A stretch of 64,000 nt of DNA, taken from Pseudomonadota bacterium (GTDB lineage Bacteria; Pseudomonadota; Gammaproteobacteria; Steroidobacterales; Steroidobacteraceae). The first letter of the stretch is position 1. Each line of letters opens with the position of its first letter. The stretch covers positions 1-64,000 of the forward strand of contig JAFEDS010000016.1 of NCBI GenBank assembly GCA_018241505.1. The letters run 5' to 3'. The translations under genes were made by a program, and so were the position numbers. Positions 51,078-59,002 of this stretch are shown piece by piece. The notes beneath the pieces are model-generated. The model was not told where the DNA came from. It saw nothing but the letters and a program-made list of their open reading frames with translations, and searched no databases.

Positions 51078-51838
51078 CCGGTCGCCTTCTTCAGCTTGTC
51101 CAGTGTGAACACGAAGCTGTTGGCTTCCTGCGGCTTGTGACACGCCAGGCACGGAGCCTGGTTGAGCTGGTCACGCCGCTTGCCATCCGGCCCGAACACG
51201 GCGTAATCCCAATCGCCATTGCGCAGCAGTACTGGAATTCCGTTGCCCCATCCCGCGCGGGACTCCATGGATGAATAGGACTGCACGGCACCGGCTACTT
51301 CCTTGCCGGACGCATCCTTCCCGGCTTGGTAGGAAACCTGGAACAGGACTGAGCCGCTCGGCAATGGCTGACCCGCCTTGGCGGCCTTCCAGGCAACGGT
51401 GTTGGCGTAACGCCGGGTGATCGCGCCGTCCTCACTCTCTGTTTGATAAACCGTGAAGCCTTTCGGGAAGTCGGCGGGCATGGTCATCCGTGACGGGATA
51501 GCCGGACCGGCGGGTGCGGCAGCCGCGGACTGCGGCGCCGGAGTCGCCGGCAGGCTCGACCAGAATTGCGCAAACTTGTGGATGTCATCGTCGCTCAATT
51601 GGGCGGCAATGGCGTTCATGAAATCGTTCTTGCGGTCCTTGGCCTTGAAGGCTTTCAACTGGACCTCGAGGTACTCCGCCTTCTGTCCCGCGAGGTTGGG
51701 AAAGGTCGGGTTGCGGCTGATTCCCTGCGTTCCGTGACAGGCCTTGCAGGCCTCCACGGTCGACGGCACTGTTGATTGCGCGTGCAAAGGTGACACGCTC
51801 AGGCCCAACAAAGAAGCCAACAGAGTGCGGTAGTACAT
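51074..51838 (-). CDS. Cytochrome c-cytochrome P460 fusion protein
   Basis: A 254-residue exported protein. Signal peptide MYYRTLLASLLGLSVSPLHA; an N-terminal class I cytochrome c (C31-K-A-C-H35, then LAGQKAEYLEVQLKAFK); an Ala/Pro linker; and a C-terminal P460-type domain (FTVYQTESEDGAITRRYANT, PSGSVLFQVSYQA, then CLACHKPQEANSFVFT). P460 proteins oxidise hydroxylamine or other small nitrogen compounds in the periplasm. The fused cytochrome would accept the electrons. The cross-linking Lys of true P460 is not certain. Start chosen at ATG 51838. Confidence 0.85.
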   Translation of the reverse strand: MYYRTLLASLLGLSVSPLHAQSTVPSTVEACKACHGTQGISRNPTFPNLAGQKAEYLEVQLKAFKAKDRKNDFMNAIAAQLSDDDIHKFAQFWSSLPATPAPQSAAAAPAGPAIPSRMTMPADFPKGFTVYQTESEDGAITRRYANTVAWKAAKAGQPLPSGSVLFQVSYQAGKDASGKEVAGAVQSYSSMESRAGWGNGIPVLLRNGDWDYAVFGPDGKRRDQLNQAPCLACHKPQEANSFVFTLDKLKKATG

Positions 51839-52164
51839 GCGCAGCGTGCTCGGCGGAAACAACAGCCCGCATACTGCAACGGCTGCGCCTGGCACGCAAT
51901 GTCACACTTTTGCAGACGTATAACCGAGCCTAAGCCCCCGCGACAGGTCGCCGCCGCTTGGATTGACCCCATCGAAGTCATTCGGGAACGCGCTGGCGCC
52001 GGACCCCCGGAATCAGTGACCGCGCGCGCGACGACGCCGGTGATGGGCGGCTAGAATCAAGTCTTCGGTGCGCTTGCGCCGCTTCTCAGCAAGCTCAGAG
52101 TCCGTGTCGGTGGAGAACGCTGTCGCACTAGCTGCACACGAGCCCGTTGCGGCGGCAGCCGAGC
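51839..52164. other. Intergenic stretch without recognised gene
   Basis: About 326 bp. It contains the presumed leftward promoter of the cytochrome-P460 gene near 51890-51940 and the 3' flank of the gene ending at 52165. A 46-codon leftward frame (TTG 52168 to 52031 region), basic and helical, overlaps the stop of the upstream gene; I do not count it as a gene. No clear terminator or repeat was seen. Confidence 0.4.
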
Positions 52165-53643
52165 TCAATGTTGCAGGCGCAGTGCCAGCGTCTCACGCCG
52201 CCATCTGACATCCTGCCAACGACCAAAGTCTCGCAGCAACTCCGGCGTACTGGCCTGGCGGACCAGGACCAGGTCTTCCAGCCGGACCTCTTCGAACCAG
52301 CGGCGGCAGCGAGTACGCTCTTTAACTTCACGGACCAGCAGAATGCGCGAAGTCGCGGGCGCAAAGCCGGCGAAGTCAACGTAACCCGCGTCAGGTTCGT
52401 CGAGTCCCGGCGAGAGCACATCGACGAGCCATTTGCCGCCAATCTGGTGAAACACCCACAGCTCCCGCCAGCTTTCCAGCGGTTGGACGGACATCACAAC
52501 GGCCGGGGCTGCCTCAATCAACTGTGCCGAAGCGGGCCAGACGATTCCGTAGGTGCAGCGACGCGCCAGAGTTGCTTTTCGGCGCGTGTCTTCGAGGGTG
52601 ACACACGTTTGGCCCGGGTCAGCGGGTGTTGTAGTGAGGGCGAACGCGCCGCCAAGCTGCGCGACGGCAGGCGCCACCGCCGCCCAACGGACCGCGCTCA
52701 CCCGCAATACCGCATCCACGTACTCCGCCAGACGCACCTCCCCCATGTCAGCAGGCCGCACCGCAGTCAACTCCGCAAGCGCTCGCTGAGCAGCAGCCGC
52801 CGCGCCGGGCGGCTGCGCCAGAGCGCCAGGCGGCTGCGCCACAGCGCCTGACGGATGTGCCACCGCGCCGGCCTGAGCCCGCCTGGCTCGCTCATACGCA
52901 ACAGCAGCCCAAACCGCCGCACGCCGCGCATGCAGACGGCTCTTCGTGATTGGTGTCAGCTCAGTATCTGCAACCCGATCGAGCACCTCACTGCGCTCAT
53001 CGTCCAGGGCGGCACGGGCGGTGGGACCGAGGTCAGGTTCGATGCATTCGGGGCGCGTGAGCCCCAGCACCGCATGCGCTCGCTGTTCCGCTGTTGCGTT
53101 GGGTTGAGTCAATACGTTGCGGTACAGCTCGCCGTCATAACACACCTGCATGCGGCCGTTCCGCTCGAAGCTTCGCATTCGGACACCAAGCTGCCCGACC
53201 ACCTCCAGGCGCGCAGCCACGCTGGCGACTTGCGACCCAGTGCCCGAAGCGGTGTCCGCCAGCCGTTCGGCCATCTGACCGATCGCATCAAACGGCTCCG
53301 CGGTCAGCGACCTTGGCGGCACTGCCTTCAGATAGGCAGCGGCGTAGCTGATTCCAAGCGCCTCCGAGCCAGGCATATCGCGCAGGAACCGTAACACTGC
53401 CAGGAGCTGGGGCGCCTCCGACTCCGTGAAGGCAACCTGCCGGACTGCTTGGGTCCGCAGATACCCGCCGCGCTCGCGCCGATAGCTGTAGACCCTGAGG
53501 TATTCCGCCTGTTCGCCACGGATTTCGACCACATCGCCCTGCCACACAGTCGTCAACTCGGTGGCTGTTGAGCGCGGCATGGAGCGAACCGAGGCGCGAT
53601 CGGTCACAACAATCGCGAGCGAGCCGAGGAGTGCCAGCAACAT
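52165..53643 (-). CDS. Exported protein with SH3-like N-terminus, unknown function
   Basis: A 492-residue protein with an N-terminal membrane segment (LLALLGSLAIVVT), then an SH3b-like part (TELTTVWQGDVVEIRGEQAE), helical repeats, and an Ala/Pro-rich stretch with three near-copies of a GAVAQPP-type unit near residue 265. The C-terminal domain has GIVWPASAQLIEAAPAVVMS and ELWVFHQIGGKWLVDVLSPG. It overlaps the SPFH gene as TAATG, so it is translationally coupled and probably works with that protein on the periplasmic side. No named family is recognised. Confidence 0.8.
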   Translation of the reverse strand: MLLALLGSLAIVVTDRASVRSMPRSTATELTTVWQGDVVEIRGEQAEYLRVYSYRRERGGYLRTQAVRQVAFTESEAPQLLAVLRFLRDMPGSEALGISYAAAYLKAVPPRSLTAEPFDAIGQMAERLADTASGTGSQVASVAARLEVVGQLGVRMRSFERNGRMQVCYDGELYRNVLTQPNATAEQRAHAVLGLTRPECIEPDLGPTARAALDDERSEVLDRVADTELTPITKSRLHARRAAVWAAVAYERARRAQAGAVAHPSGAVAQPPGALAQPPGAAAAAQRALAELTAVRPADMGEVRLAEYVDAVLRVSAVRWAAVAPAVAQLGGAFALTTTPADPGQTCVTLEDTRRKATLARRCTYGIVWPASAQLIEAAPAVVMSVQPLESWRELWVFHQIGGKWLVDVLSPGLDEPDAGYVDFAGFAPATSRILLVREVKERTRCRRWFEEVRLEDLVLVRQASTPELLRDFGRWQDVRWRRETLALRLQH

Positions 53644-54791
53644 TACCGCTCCCCCTCGGTAGTTTGAGCGGAAGATTGAGCCAGTTTCTCGCCACCGATG
53701 AGATTGGAGCCAATGATCTGGCCCGCGGCCGGTGTCGGCGCAATAATCACCTGGATCTTGTCGGACAGCTTGTCTGCCAGCGTCTTTTGAATCAGCAGCG
53801 GATAGCGGGTGATCAATCCTCCCTCACGCTCCATCTGCCCGGCGTTGGCTTTGCCGACGAGCTCCAGGCGATAGGCCTCGGCGTCTGCCAGTTTCTGGCG
53901 CGAGTCAGCCTCCCCTTTTGCTTCAATCCGACGTGCCTCGGCGGCTCCCTCGGCACTGCGGATGCGCGCCACTTTCTCGGCCTCGGCTTCGAGCTGCCGC
54001 TGCTCGATCTGCTTTTGCTTGAACGGCAGTATGTGCTTCATGGTCTCTTCCTGGGCTCGGGCGGCAATGACCTGCTCCTGTGCGGCCGCCTCGGCCGCCT
54101 CCTCGCGCTTCACCTTCTCAGCCTGCGCCTCGAGCTGGCTTTGTTTGACCGCCCCTTCCTTGAGCTGCAGGGTGTAGCGAATCTTTTCGGTCTCGAGCTC
54201 TTCGGCCAGAAGCTTCTCCATACCGGCACGAAAGTCAGGCGGCAGGTCGACCTTGCCCATTTCGACACCGCGCAACACCAACCCGATGGCGGCGAATTTC
54301 GGCCGCAGCTCGGCTTCGATTTCCTTCTGAATCTGCAGGCGCTGTTGGGAGAAGATGTCGCGCACCGTGTATCGGGCAAAGAGCGGATACGTCACGCCTT
54401 CAACTGCGGGGCGAACCAGATCCGCATTGATGTCGTCCGGGTATTCCCTGGACATCCGGGCAAGCCGGCCGCGGTCGATGGCCCAGCGCACCGTGAGCTC
54501 AACCCCGATCGACAGGCCCTCATTCGACTGAAAAGCGGCCGGGCCCGTGGCGCTCGCGCTCGCCGTCGGCCGAAATACCTGGTCACGGATGTCGAAGCGC
54601 CGCGTCTGGTGAATACCGGGCAACGCCAGGACCGTGCCGGCGGAATAGGCGGCCACGGACCCGTCGATCTCGTTCGTCCGGACGAGCAGCTCGCCCCGCT
54701 GCGCAACCGCAAAGGGAGGACGAGAGTACAGGTAGTAACCAAGTGCGACCAGAATCACCGCTGTCGCCACGGCGCGTGTGCGAGTCGACAT
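53643..54791 (-). CDS. SPFH/band 7 (prohibitin-like) membrane protein
   Basis: A 382-residue protein with one N-terminal helix (ATAVILVALGYYLYS) and an SPFH domain at about residues 30-200 (GELLVRTNEIDGSVAAYSAG, FQSNEGLSIGVELTVRWAID). A long charged coiled coil (residues 210-330, rich in KxEAEAEKVAR) follows, with an end segment TLADKLSDKIQVIIAP. Such proteins assemble into large membrane rings or microdomains and act as scaffolds. GGGAG precedes the ATG. It forms an operon with the SH3-like gene downstream. Confidence 0.9.
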   Translation of the reverse strand: MSTRTRAVATAVILVALGYYLYSRPPFAVAQRGELLVRTNEIDGSVAAYSAGTVLALPGIHQTRRFDIRDQVFRPTASASATGPAAFQSNEGLSIGVELTVRWAIDRGRLARMSREYPDDINADLVRPAVEGVTYPLFARYTVRDIFSQQRLQIQKEIEAELRPKFAAIGLVLRGVEMGKVDLPPDFRAGMEKLLAEELETEKIRYTLQLKEGAVKQSQLEAQAEKVKREEAAEAAAQEQVIAARAQEETMKHILPFKQKQIEQRQLEAEAEKVARIRSAEGAAEARRIEAKGEADSRQKLADAEAYRLELVGKANAGQMEREGGLITRYPLLIQKTLADKLSDKIQVIIAPTPAAGQIIGSNLIGGEKLAQSSAQTTEGER

Positions 54792-54926
54792 GTCTTCGCT
54801 CCCGGGGAATTGTTGTTTCCCTGCTTCAGCTCAAAGACTTGGCCCGGTTTGTGGCAAAGCTGTGGAGGCAATCGGGCGTCGTATAACTCGTTGATTTGTC
54901 TATAGATTGGAGTTAAGCTGGATGAT

Positions 54927-55496
54927 ATGAGCGCCACTGCCCTGGAAAAGAACGGCCCACTACAACATGACACCGCGCGCTATTCGTCCGTCGCGGTCGT
55001 GTTGCATTGGCTCATTGCGTTGTGCCTGTTCGGACAGATTGCCTTCGGTTGGTTTCTGGAAACCATTCCCAAGGGCACGCCGCTGCGCGGTCCCTACGTG
55101 AACGTTCACAAGTCGACCGGCATCCTGCTGGGCGTGTTGATTCTGGTACGCATGCTGTGGCGCCTGGCCCATCGGCCGCCTGAGTACCCTGCGTTCCTGG
55201 CCCTGTGGGAACGGGTCGCATCCAGGTGGACCCAGTTCCTGCTCTACACGTGCATGCTCGTCATGCCGCTGTCAGGCTACATCGCCTCCAATTACAGCAA
55301 GTACGGAGTGAAGTTCTTCAACACCATTGCGTTACCGCCCTGGGGTAGCAACAGTCCGCAGATCTACGCAGTGTTCAATACAACCCACGTGGTGACGTCA
55401 TATCTGCTCGTGGCGCTGATTGTGTTTCATCTGCTCGGCGCGCTGCGGCACGCGTTGCGTCGCGACGGTGTCGTAGCACGCATGTGGTTCAAGTAA
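54927..55496 (+). CDS. Cytochrome b561
   Basis: A 189-residue inner-membrane protein with four helices: SVAVVLHWLIALCLFGQIAF, VHKSTGILLGVLILVRMLWR, FLLYTCMLVMPLSGYIAS and VVTSYLLVALIVFHLLGALR. The paired His (LHW, VHKS, TTHV, FHLL) are the haem b ligands of bacterial b561 proteins. It transfers electrons between quinone and a periplasmic acceptor or superoxide. Its TAA stop abuts the stop of the convergent M28 gene. Confidence 0.92.
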   Translation: MSATALEKNGPLQHDTARYSSVAVVLHWLIALCLFGQIAFGWFLETIPKGTPLRGPYVNVHKSTGILLGVLILVRMLWRLAHRPPEYPAFLALWERVASRWTQFLLYTCMLVMPLSGYIASNYSKYGVKFFNTIALPPWGSNSPQIYAVFNTTHVVTSYLLVALIVFHLLGALRHALRRDGVVARMWFK

Positions 55497-57038
55497 CTAC
55501 TTGGCTGCGAACTGACTGGCGGGCAGGATTTCAGGCCGGAGTTGGACCGCGGACACAGCGGCCACCAGCTTGTAGAAGAATTGATTGAACTTGGCCGCCG
55601 CAGTGAAGTCGATGGGCTGCGTGACGTCATCCTGCGGACGGTGATAACGCACCTTGTACCATTCACGGTAACGTTGTTCCGAATCCGTGCCCGGATCAAA
55701 GCCGAAGACAAAGCTGATCGCTGGCACACCCTGCAATAGAAATGGCAATTGATCCGCGCGCCGTAGCAGGTGCCGTTCCGGCTCGACATCCGGGCGAAGT
55801 TGAATGTACATGGATGCCGCAACCTTGCGTGCGATATCACCCAGGGTTGTGTCATCGAGCGCCTCGGTCGTCAGGATATCGAGCGGAAACAGCGGTCGTA
55901 GCTGGTCGAGATTGATGTTCGCGGCGAGCTGCGGGATGGGGACCGTCGGATGCTGCACAAACCACTTCGAGCCGAGCAGGCCTTTCTCCTCGCCCGTAAA
56001 TGCCGCAAATACAATGCCTCGCCGCGGCGGCGGCAATCGCTGCGCCCGCATGTCATCAGCCATCTGAATCAACAGCGCCACGTAGGCCGCATCATCCAGA
56101 GTGCCGTTGTACAACTTGTCGCCAGCCACCGGCGTACCGTAACCGTAGCCATCGAGGTGAGCGGACACCACGACATATTCATTCGATGCGCCCGGCAACA
56201 CTGCAAGGACGTTCGGCGAGCTGATGTCACGCTCGGTCTGCCGCGTGTGAAGTTGGAGCCGGGCGGGCAGATCGAAACTCGGCAGCGGCTTTTTCGCCCC
56301 TCCTGCAGCCAGCAGCTCGTCAGCATCACGTTGCGTTCCTTTGAGCAGTTCAGCGAAGGCTGCCGCACTCAGGCGCATGGCACAGAACGGAGTCGCGGCG
56401 TCCCGGGAATCACCGCGAAGCCTGACTGACCGGGCGTAAGCGTAAGGCCACCGGGGTGGCTCGATCGCAAAGTACGGGTCATCGACGCTGACGATGGCAC
56501 TCGCATGCCCCGCCCTTGCATTGGCAATTCTCGTTGCGTCGTCAGGCAAACCCGCGCGCTTGGTTGCGAAGCAGACGACCACTTTCCCGGCAACATTCTG
56601 CAGCTCGCCCTGGCCGCAATAGCCGCGGAAAGTCAGTGCTCCCTCGAGCTGCGCAGGCACATTCCTTTCCGGCTCATAAGTGATGTCTTCCAGGAATCTG
56701 AGCGGAGTCTTCCTACCATCCGGCCGCAGCAGGGTGAAGTCCGTGCCCGCGCGCGAAGCGGCGATTTCGTGCATGAGCACCGGCTGAAAATAACTTCCAG
56801 CCTCGCCGGCCGGTTTCAGGCCTGCGGCTTTGAACCGCTTCGCAACGTAATCCGCCGCGCGTTGATACGCGGGGGAGCCGGTATCGCGGCCCTCCATGTC
56901 ATCACCTGACAACGCCTCCGTCGTATGCCACCACGCCAATGTGTCCGGATCGTGGATTTCCGACTCCCGCGCTGCATAGCTCACGGACGTGGTCAGAAGC
57001 GACAGCAAAACGAGAACGATGACCTGGGGCATTGACAT
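55497..57038 (-). CDS. M28 family exported aminopeptidase
   Basis: About 513 residues with signal peptide (MPQVIVLVLLSLLTTSVSYA). A protease-associated (PA) domain is inserted (VVCFATKRAGLPDDATRIAN), then the zinc peptidase core with ligands His (VVSAHLDGYGYG), Asp (TLDDAAYVALL), Glu pair (AFTGEEKGLLG), Asp (NINLDQ) and His (VRYHRPQDD). It should cleave N-terminal residues or dipeptides in the periplasm. ATG 57038 follows GGA at short distance; a TTG at 57047 is less likely. Confidence 0.9.
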   Translation of the reverse strand: MSMPQVIVLVLLSLLTTSVSYAARESEIHDPDTLAWWHTTEALSGDDMEGRDTGSPAYQRAADYVAKRFKAAGLKPAGEAGSYFQPVLMHEIAASRAGTDFTLLRPDGRKTPLRFLEDITYEPERNVPAQLEGALTFRGYCGQGELQNVAGKVVVCFATKRAGLPDDATRIANARAGHASAIVSVDDPYFAIEPPRWPYAYARSVRLRGDSRDAATPFCAMRLSAAAFAELLKGTQRDADELLAAGGAKKPLPSFDLPARLQLHTRQTERDISSPNVLAVLPGASNEYVVVSAHLDGYGYGTPVAGDKLYNGTLDDAAYVALLIQMADDMRAQRLPPPRRGIVFAAFTGEEKGLLGSKWFVQHPTVPIPQLAANINLDQLRPLFPLDILTTEALDDTTLGDIARKVAASMYIQLRPDVEPERHLLRRADQLPFLLQGVPAISFVFGFDPGTDSEQRYREWYKVRYHRPQDDVTQPIDFTAAAKFNQFFYKLVAAVSAVQLRPEILPASQFAAK

Positions 57039-57091
57039 AGTTTCCAAATTTGTTAAATATTATCTCATTCAGTAATCATTAGGAGCGCACC

Positions 57092-57556
57092 GTGGCCTCT
57101 CCGACATTCCCCCGTCCCGCCTTCATTCCTGCCCTGGTCTACAAGGATAACCGCGCCGCTCTCAAATGGTTGCAGGCTGCCTTCGGCTTCGAGCCGAACG
57201 AGGTACTCACCGACTCTGAAGGAAACATTGCGCACGCGGAAATGATGCACGACGACGGTGTCGTCATGATCGGCAATGAATGGGCTGACTGGACTCGCAG
57301 CCCCGTCTCGGTGGGTGGAAAGAACACTCAACGTGTCCACGTACGCATCCAGCGCGGCATCGATGAGCATTGTGAACGCGCACGCCAGGCAGGTGCGACC
57401 ATTGTCATGGAGCCCGCCGACCAGTTCTACGGCGACCGCACCTACATGGCGGCCGATCTGGAAGGTCATCACTGGACCTTCGCGCAAACGGTGCGGAACG
57501 TTTCCCTGCGCGAGATGGAGGAAGCCACCGGATTCAAATTCAACCCACTGAAGTGA
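57092..57556 (+). CDS. VOC family (glyoxalase-like) protein
   Basis: A 154-residue vicinal-oxygen-chelate protein: ALVYKDNRAALKWLQAAFGF, GNIAHAEMMHDDGVVMIG, DRTYMAADLEGHHWTFAQ. The last motif is the usual YGDRTYxxxDxEGHxW of this group, where His and Glu bind a metal. GTG 57092 follows AGGAG with good spacing. It leads a three-gene operon with ArsR and SRPBCC genes, a common trio of unknown exact role. Substrate unknown. Confidence 0.88.
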   Translation: MASPTFPRPAFIPALVYKDNRAALKWLQAAFGFEPNEVLTDSEGNIAHAEMMHDDGVVMIGNEWADWTRSPVSVGGKNTQRVHVRIQRGIDEHCERARQAGATIVMEPADQFYGDRTYMAADLEGHHWTFAQTVRNVSLREMEEATGFKFNPLK

Positions 57557-57885
57557 GTGCATCGCCACTCGATCGGACACTCGCGGCGCTCGCCGACCCC
57601 TATCGCAGGCGCGTGATCGATCTCCTGCGTGAGCGTCCGCATCGCGCGGGAGAGTTGGCGGAAGTATTGGAAATGTCCTTCCCGGCGATGAGCCGTCACC
57701 TGCGCACGCTGCGCGGCAGCGGTCTCGTCGATGAAGCTCGCGACGAGTTTGATTCGCGAGTCCGCATCTACAGCCTCAGGCCTGGGGCCATGACTTCTCT
57801 CAAGGCCTGGCTGGCCGAAACGGACGCCCTATGGGCACGACAACTGTCGGCATTCAAGGCGCACTTGCAGAAGGGTCAAAAATGA
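57553..57885 (+). CDS. ArsR family transcriptional regulator
   Basis: A 110-residue winged helix: LDRTLAALADPYRRRVIDLL, RAGELAEVLEMSFPAMSRHL, RTLRGSGLVDEARD. No Cys metal site. This SdpR-like type usually pairs with an SRPBCC protein. GTG 57553 overlaps the stop of the glyoxalase-like gene and its own stop overlaps the next start as ATGA, so all three are coupled. Confidence 0.9.
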   Translation: MSASPLDRTLAALADPYRRRVIDLLRERPHRAGELAEVLEMSFPAMSRHLRTLRGSGLVDEARDEFDSRVRIYSLRPGAMTSLKAWLAETDALWARQLSAFKAHLQKGQK

Positions 57886-58346
57886 CCTCAAAGGTCTTTC
57901 TGTCACTGCGGGTGCCTGCCGCACCGGAGCGTGCCTTCGACGTGTTCACACAGGAGATCGGCGCGTGGTGGCAGCCGGATCCCCTGTTTCAACTGACGGG
58001 CCAAGGGGACGGCCAGCTCGCATTCGAGCCTGGCTGCGGCGGTCGCCTCATCACCCGCCTGCCGAACGGCGACGTCTATGAGATTGGACGGATTTCGGTC
58101 TGGGAACGCGGCAAACGACTCGTGTTCGCGTGGCGGCACTCAACATTCACACCCGCACAGGCTACGGAAGTTGAAGTTACTTTTGAGCCGGTGGGCAATG
58201 AAACCCGAGTCTCCATCGAGCACCGCGGTTGGGACTCGATTCCCCAACGGCATGCCGCGCGGCATGGTTTTCCCGAGCACGCCACCTTGCAACGGGTGGC
58301 GGACTGGTGGCGCCGGTCGCTTCGCAATCTGCGTCCGGCGCCTTAG
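57882..58346 (+). CDS. SRPBCC (AHSA1-like) domain protein
   Basis: A 154-residue protein with the START/AHSA1 plan: FLSLRVPAAPERAFDVFTQE, WWQPDPLF, FEPGCGGRLITRLPNGDVYE, WERGKRLVFAWRH, VEVTFEPVGNETRVSIEHRG. It binds a hydrophobic ligand in its cavity; the function of the ArsR-SRPBCC pair is unknown. Start at ATG 57882, coupled to ArsR. Confidence 0.88.
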   Translation: MTSKVFLSLRVPAAPERAFDVFTQEIGAWWQPDPLFQLTGQGDGQLAFEPGCGGRLITRLPNGDVYEIGRISVWERGKRLVFAWRHSTFTPAQATEVEVTFEPVGNETRVSIEHRGWDSIPQRHAARHGFPEHATLQRVADWWRRSLRNLRPAP

Positions 58347-58356
58347 GCGGGGCGCG

Positions 58357-58956
58357 TTACTTCTTCGCCAGCTTCTGGACAATCGCGAGCGACTTCTCCA
58401 CATGGTCCTGCGGCTTGATGCCGTCGTCGGCCGAAGAGAAAGTGGCCACAATCTTATGATCGCTCGAGATTACAAAAGTAGTGCGCTCTGAAAACGCATG
58501 ATCAATCTCGATACCCCGGGTATCTTTCATACCCGCGGCCGAATCGCGCGCCTTGAGGTCGTACGCTTTCGTTACCTTGCCATCCGAATCGGAGGCCACC
58601 GTGAACTGCCCGGCGCAATATTCAGGGTCCTTCGAAAAATCATTGAGGCGTTTGATGCTGTCCTGGGATACGCCAATGATGGTGGCGCCCGCGGCATCGA
58701 ACTTGCCTTTGTTCACCGCGAAGGTATGCGCCTCGATATTGCAGCCCTGGGTGTAGGCGGCTGGATAGAAATAGACCACGACGGGGCCCTTCTTGAGCGC
58801 ATCGTTCAGGGAAAACGTGGACTCAGCGCCGGCGTGCGATGCCTTCAGCGTGAAGTCCGGCGCCGCCGAACCCGTTTTGAGCGCAGCCAGCGCCGGCAAA
58901 GCGAACGGCACACCGATGGCGGCCGAAATAACTACAGCTCGCAACGCAGTACTCAT
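58357..58956 (-). CDS. Exported peroxiredoxin (AhpC/TSA, Bcp-like)
   Basis: A 199-residue thioredoxin-fold peroxidase with signal peptide (LRAVVISAAIGVPFALPALA). Peroxidatic Cys72 is in VYFYPAAYTQGCNIEAH, the Bcp-type motif with Thr preceding it; a second Cys at about 114 (EYCAGQF) may resolve. It reduces peroxides in the periplasm. GGGAGAG precedes ATG 58956; the longer frame upstream is rejected. Confidence 0.9.
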   Translation of the reverse strand: MSTALRAVVISAAIGVPFALPALAALKTGSAAPDFTLKASHAGAESTFSLNDALKKGPVVVYFYPAAYTQGCNIEAHTFAVNKGKFDAAGATIIGVSQDSIKRLNDFSKDPEYCAGQFTVASDSDGKVTKAYDLKARDSAAGMKDTRGIEIDHAFSERTTFVISSDHKIVATFSSADDGIKPQDHVEKSLAIVQKLAKK

Positions 58957-59002
58957 GAATCTCTCCCGCTGTAACGCATGTGGCGCAACAGTATAAACCC
59001 CG

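Noticed and set aside
52031-52168. 46-codon basic peptide frame after the SH3-like gene
   Set aside because: TTG start inside the stop region of the upstream gene, no ribosome site, and low complexity. Could be real but not supported.
53568-54905. 445-codon rightward frame opposite the SPFH gene
   Set aside because: Leu/Cys-rich mirror of the coiled-coil region; no start signal or family.
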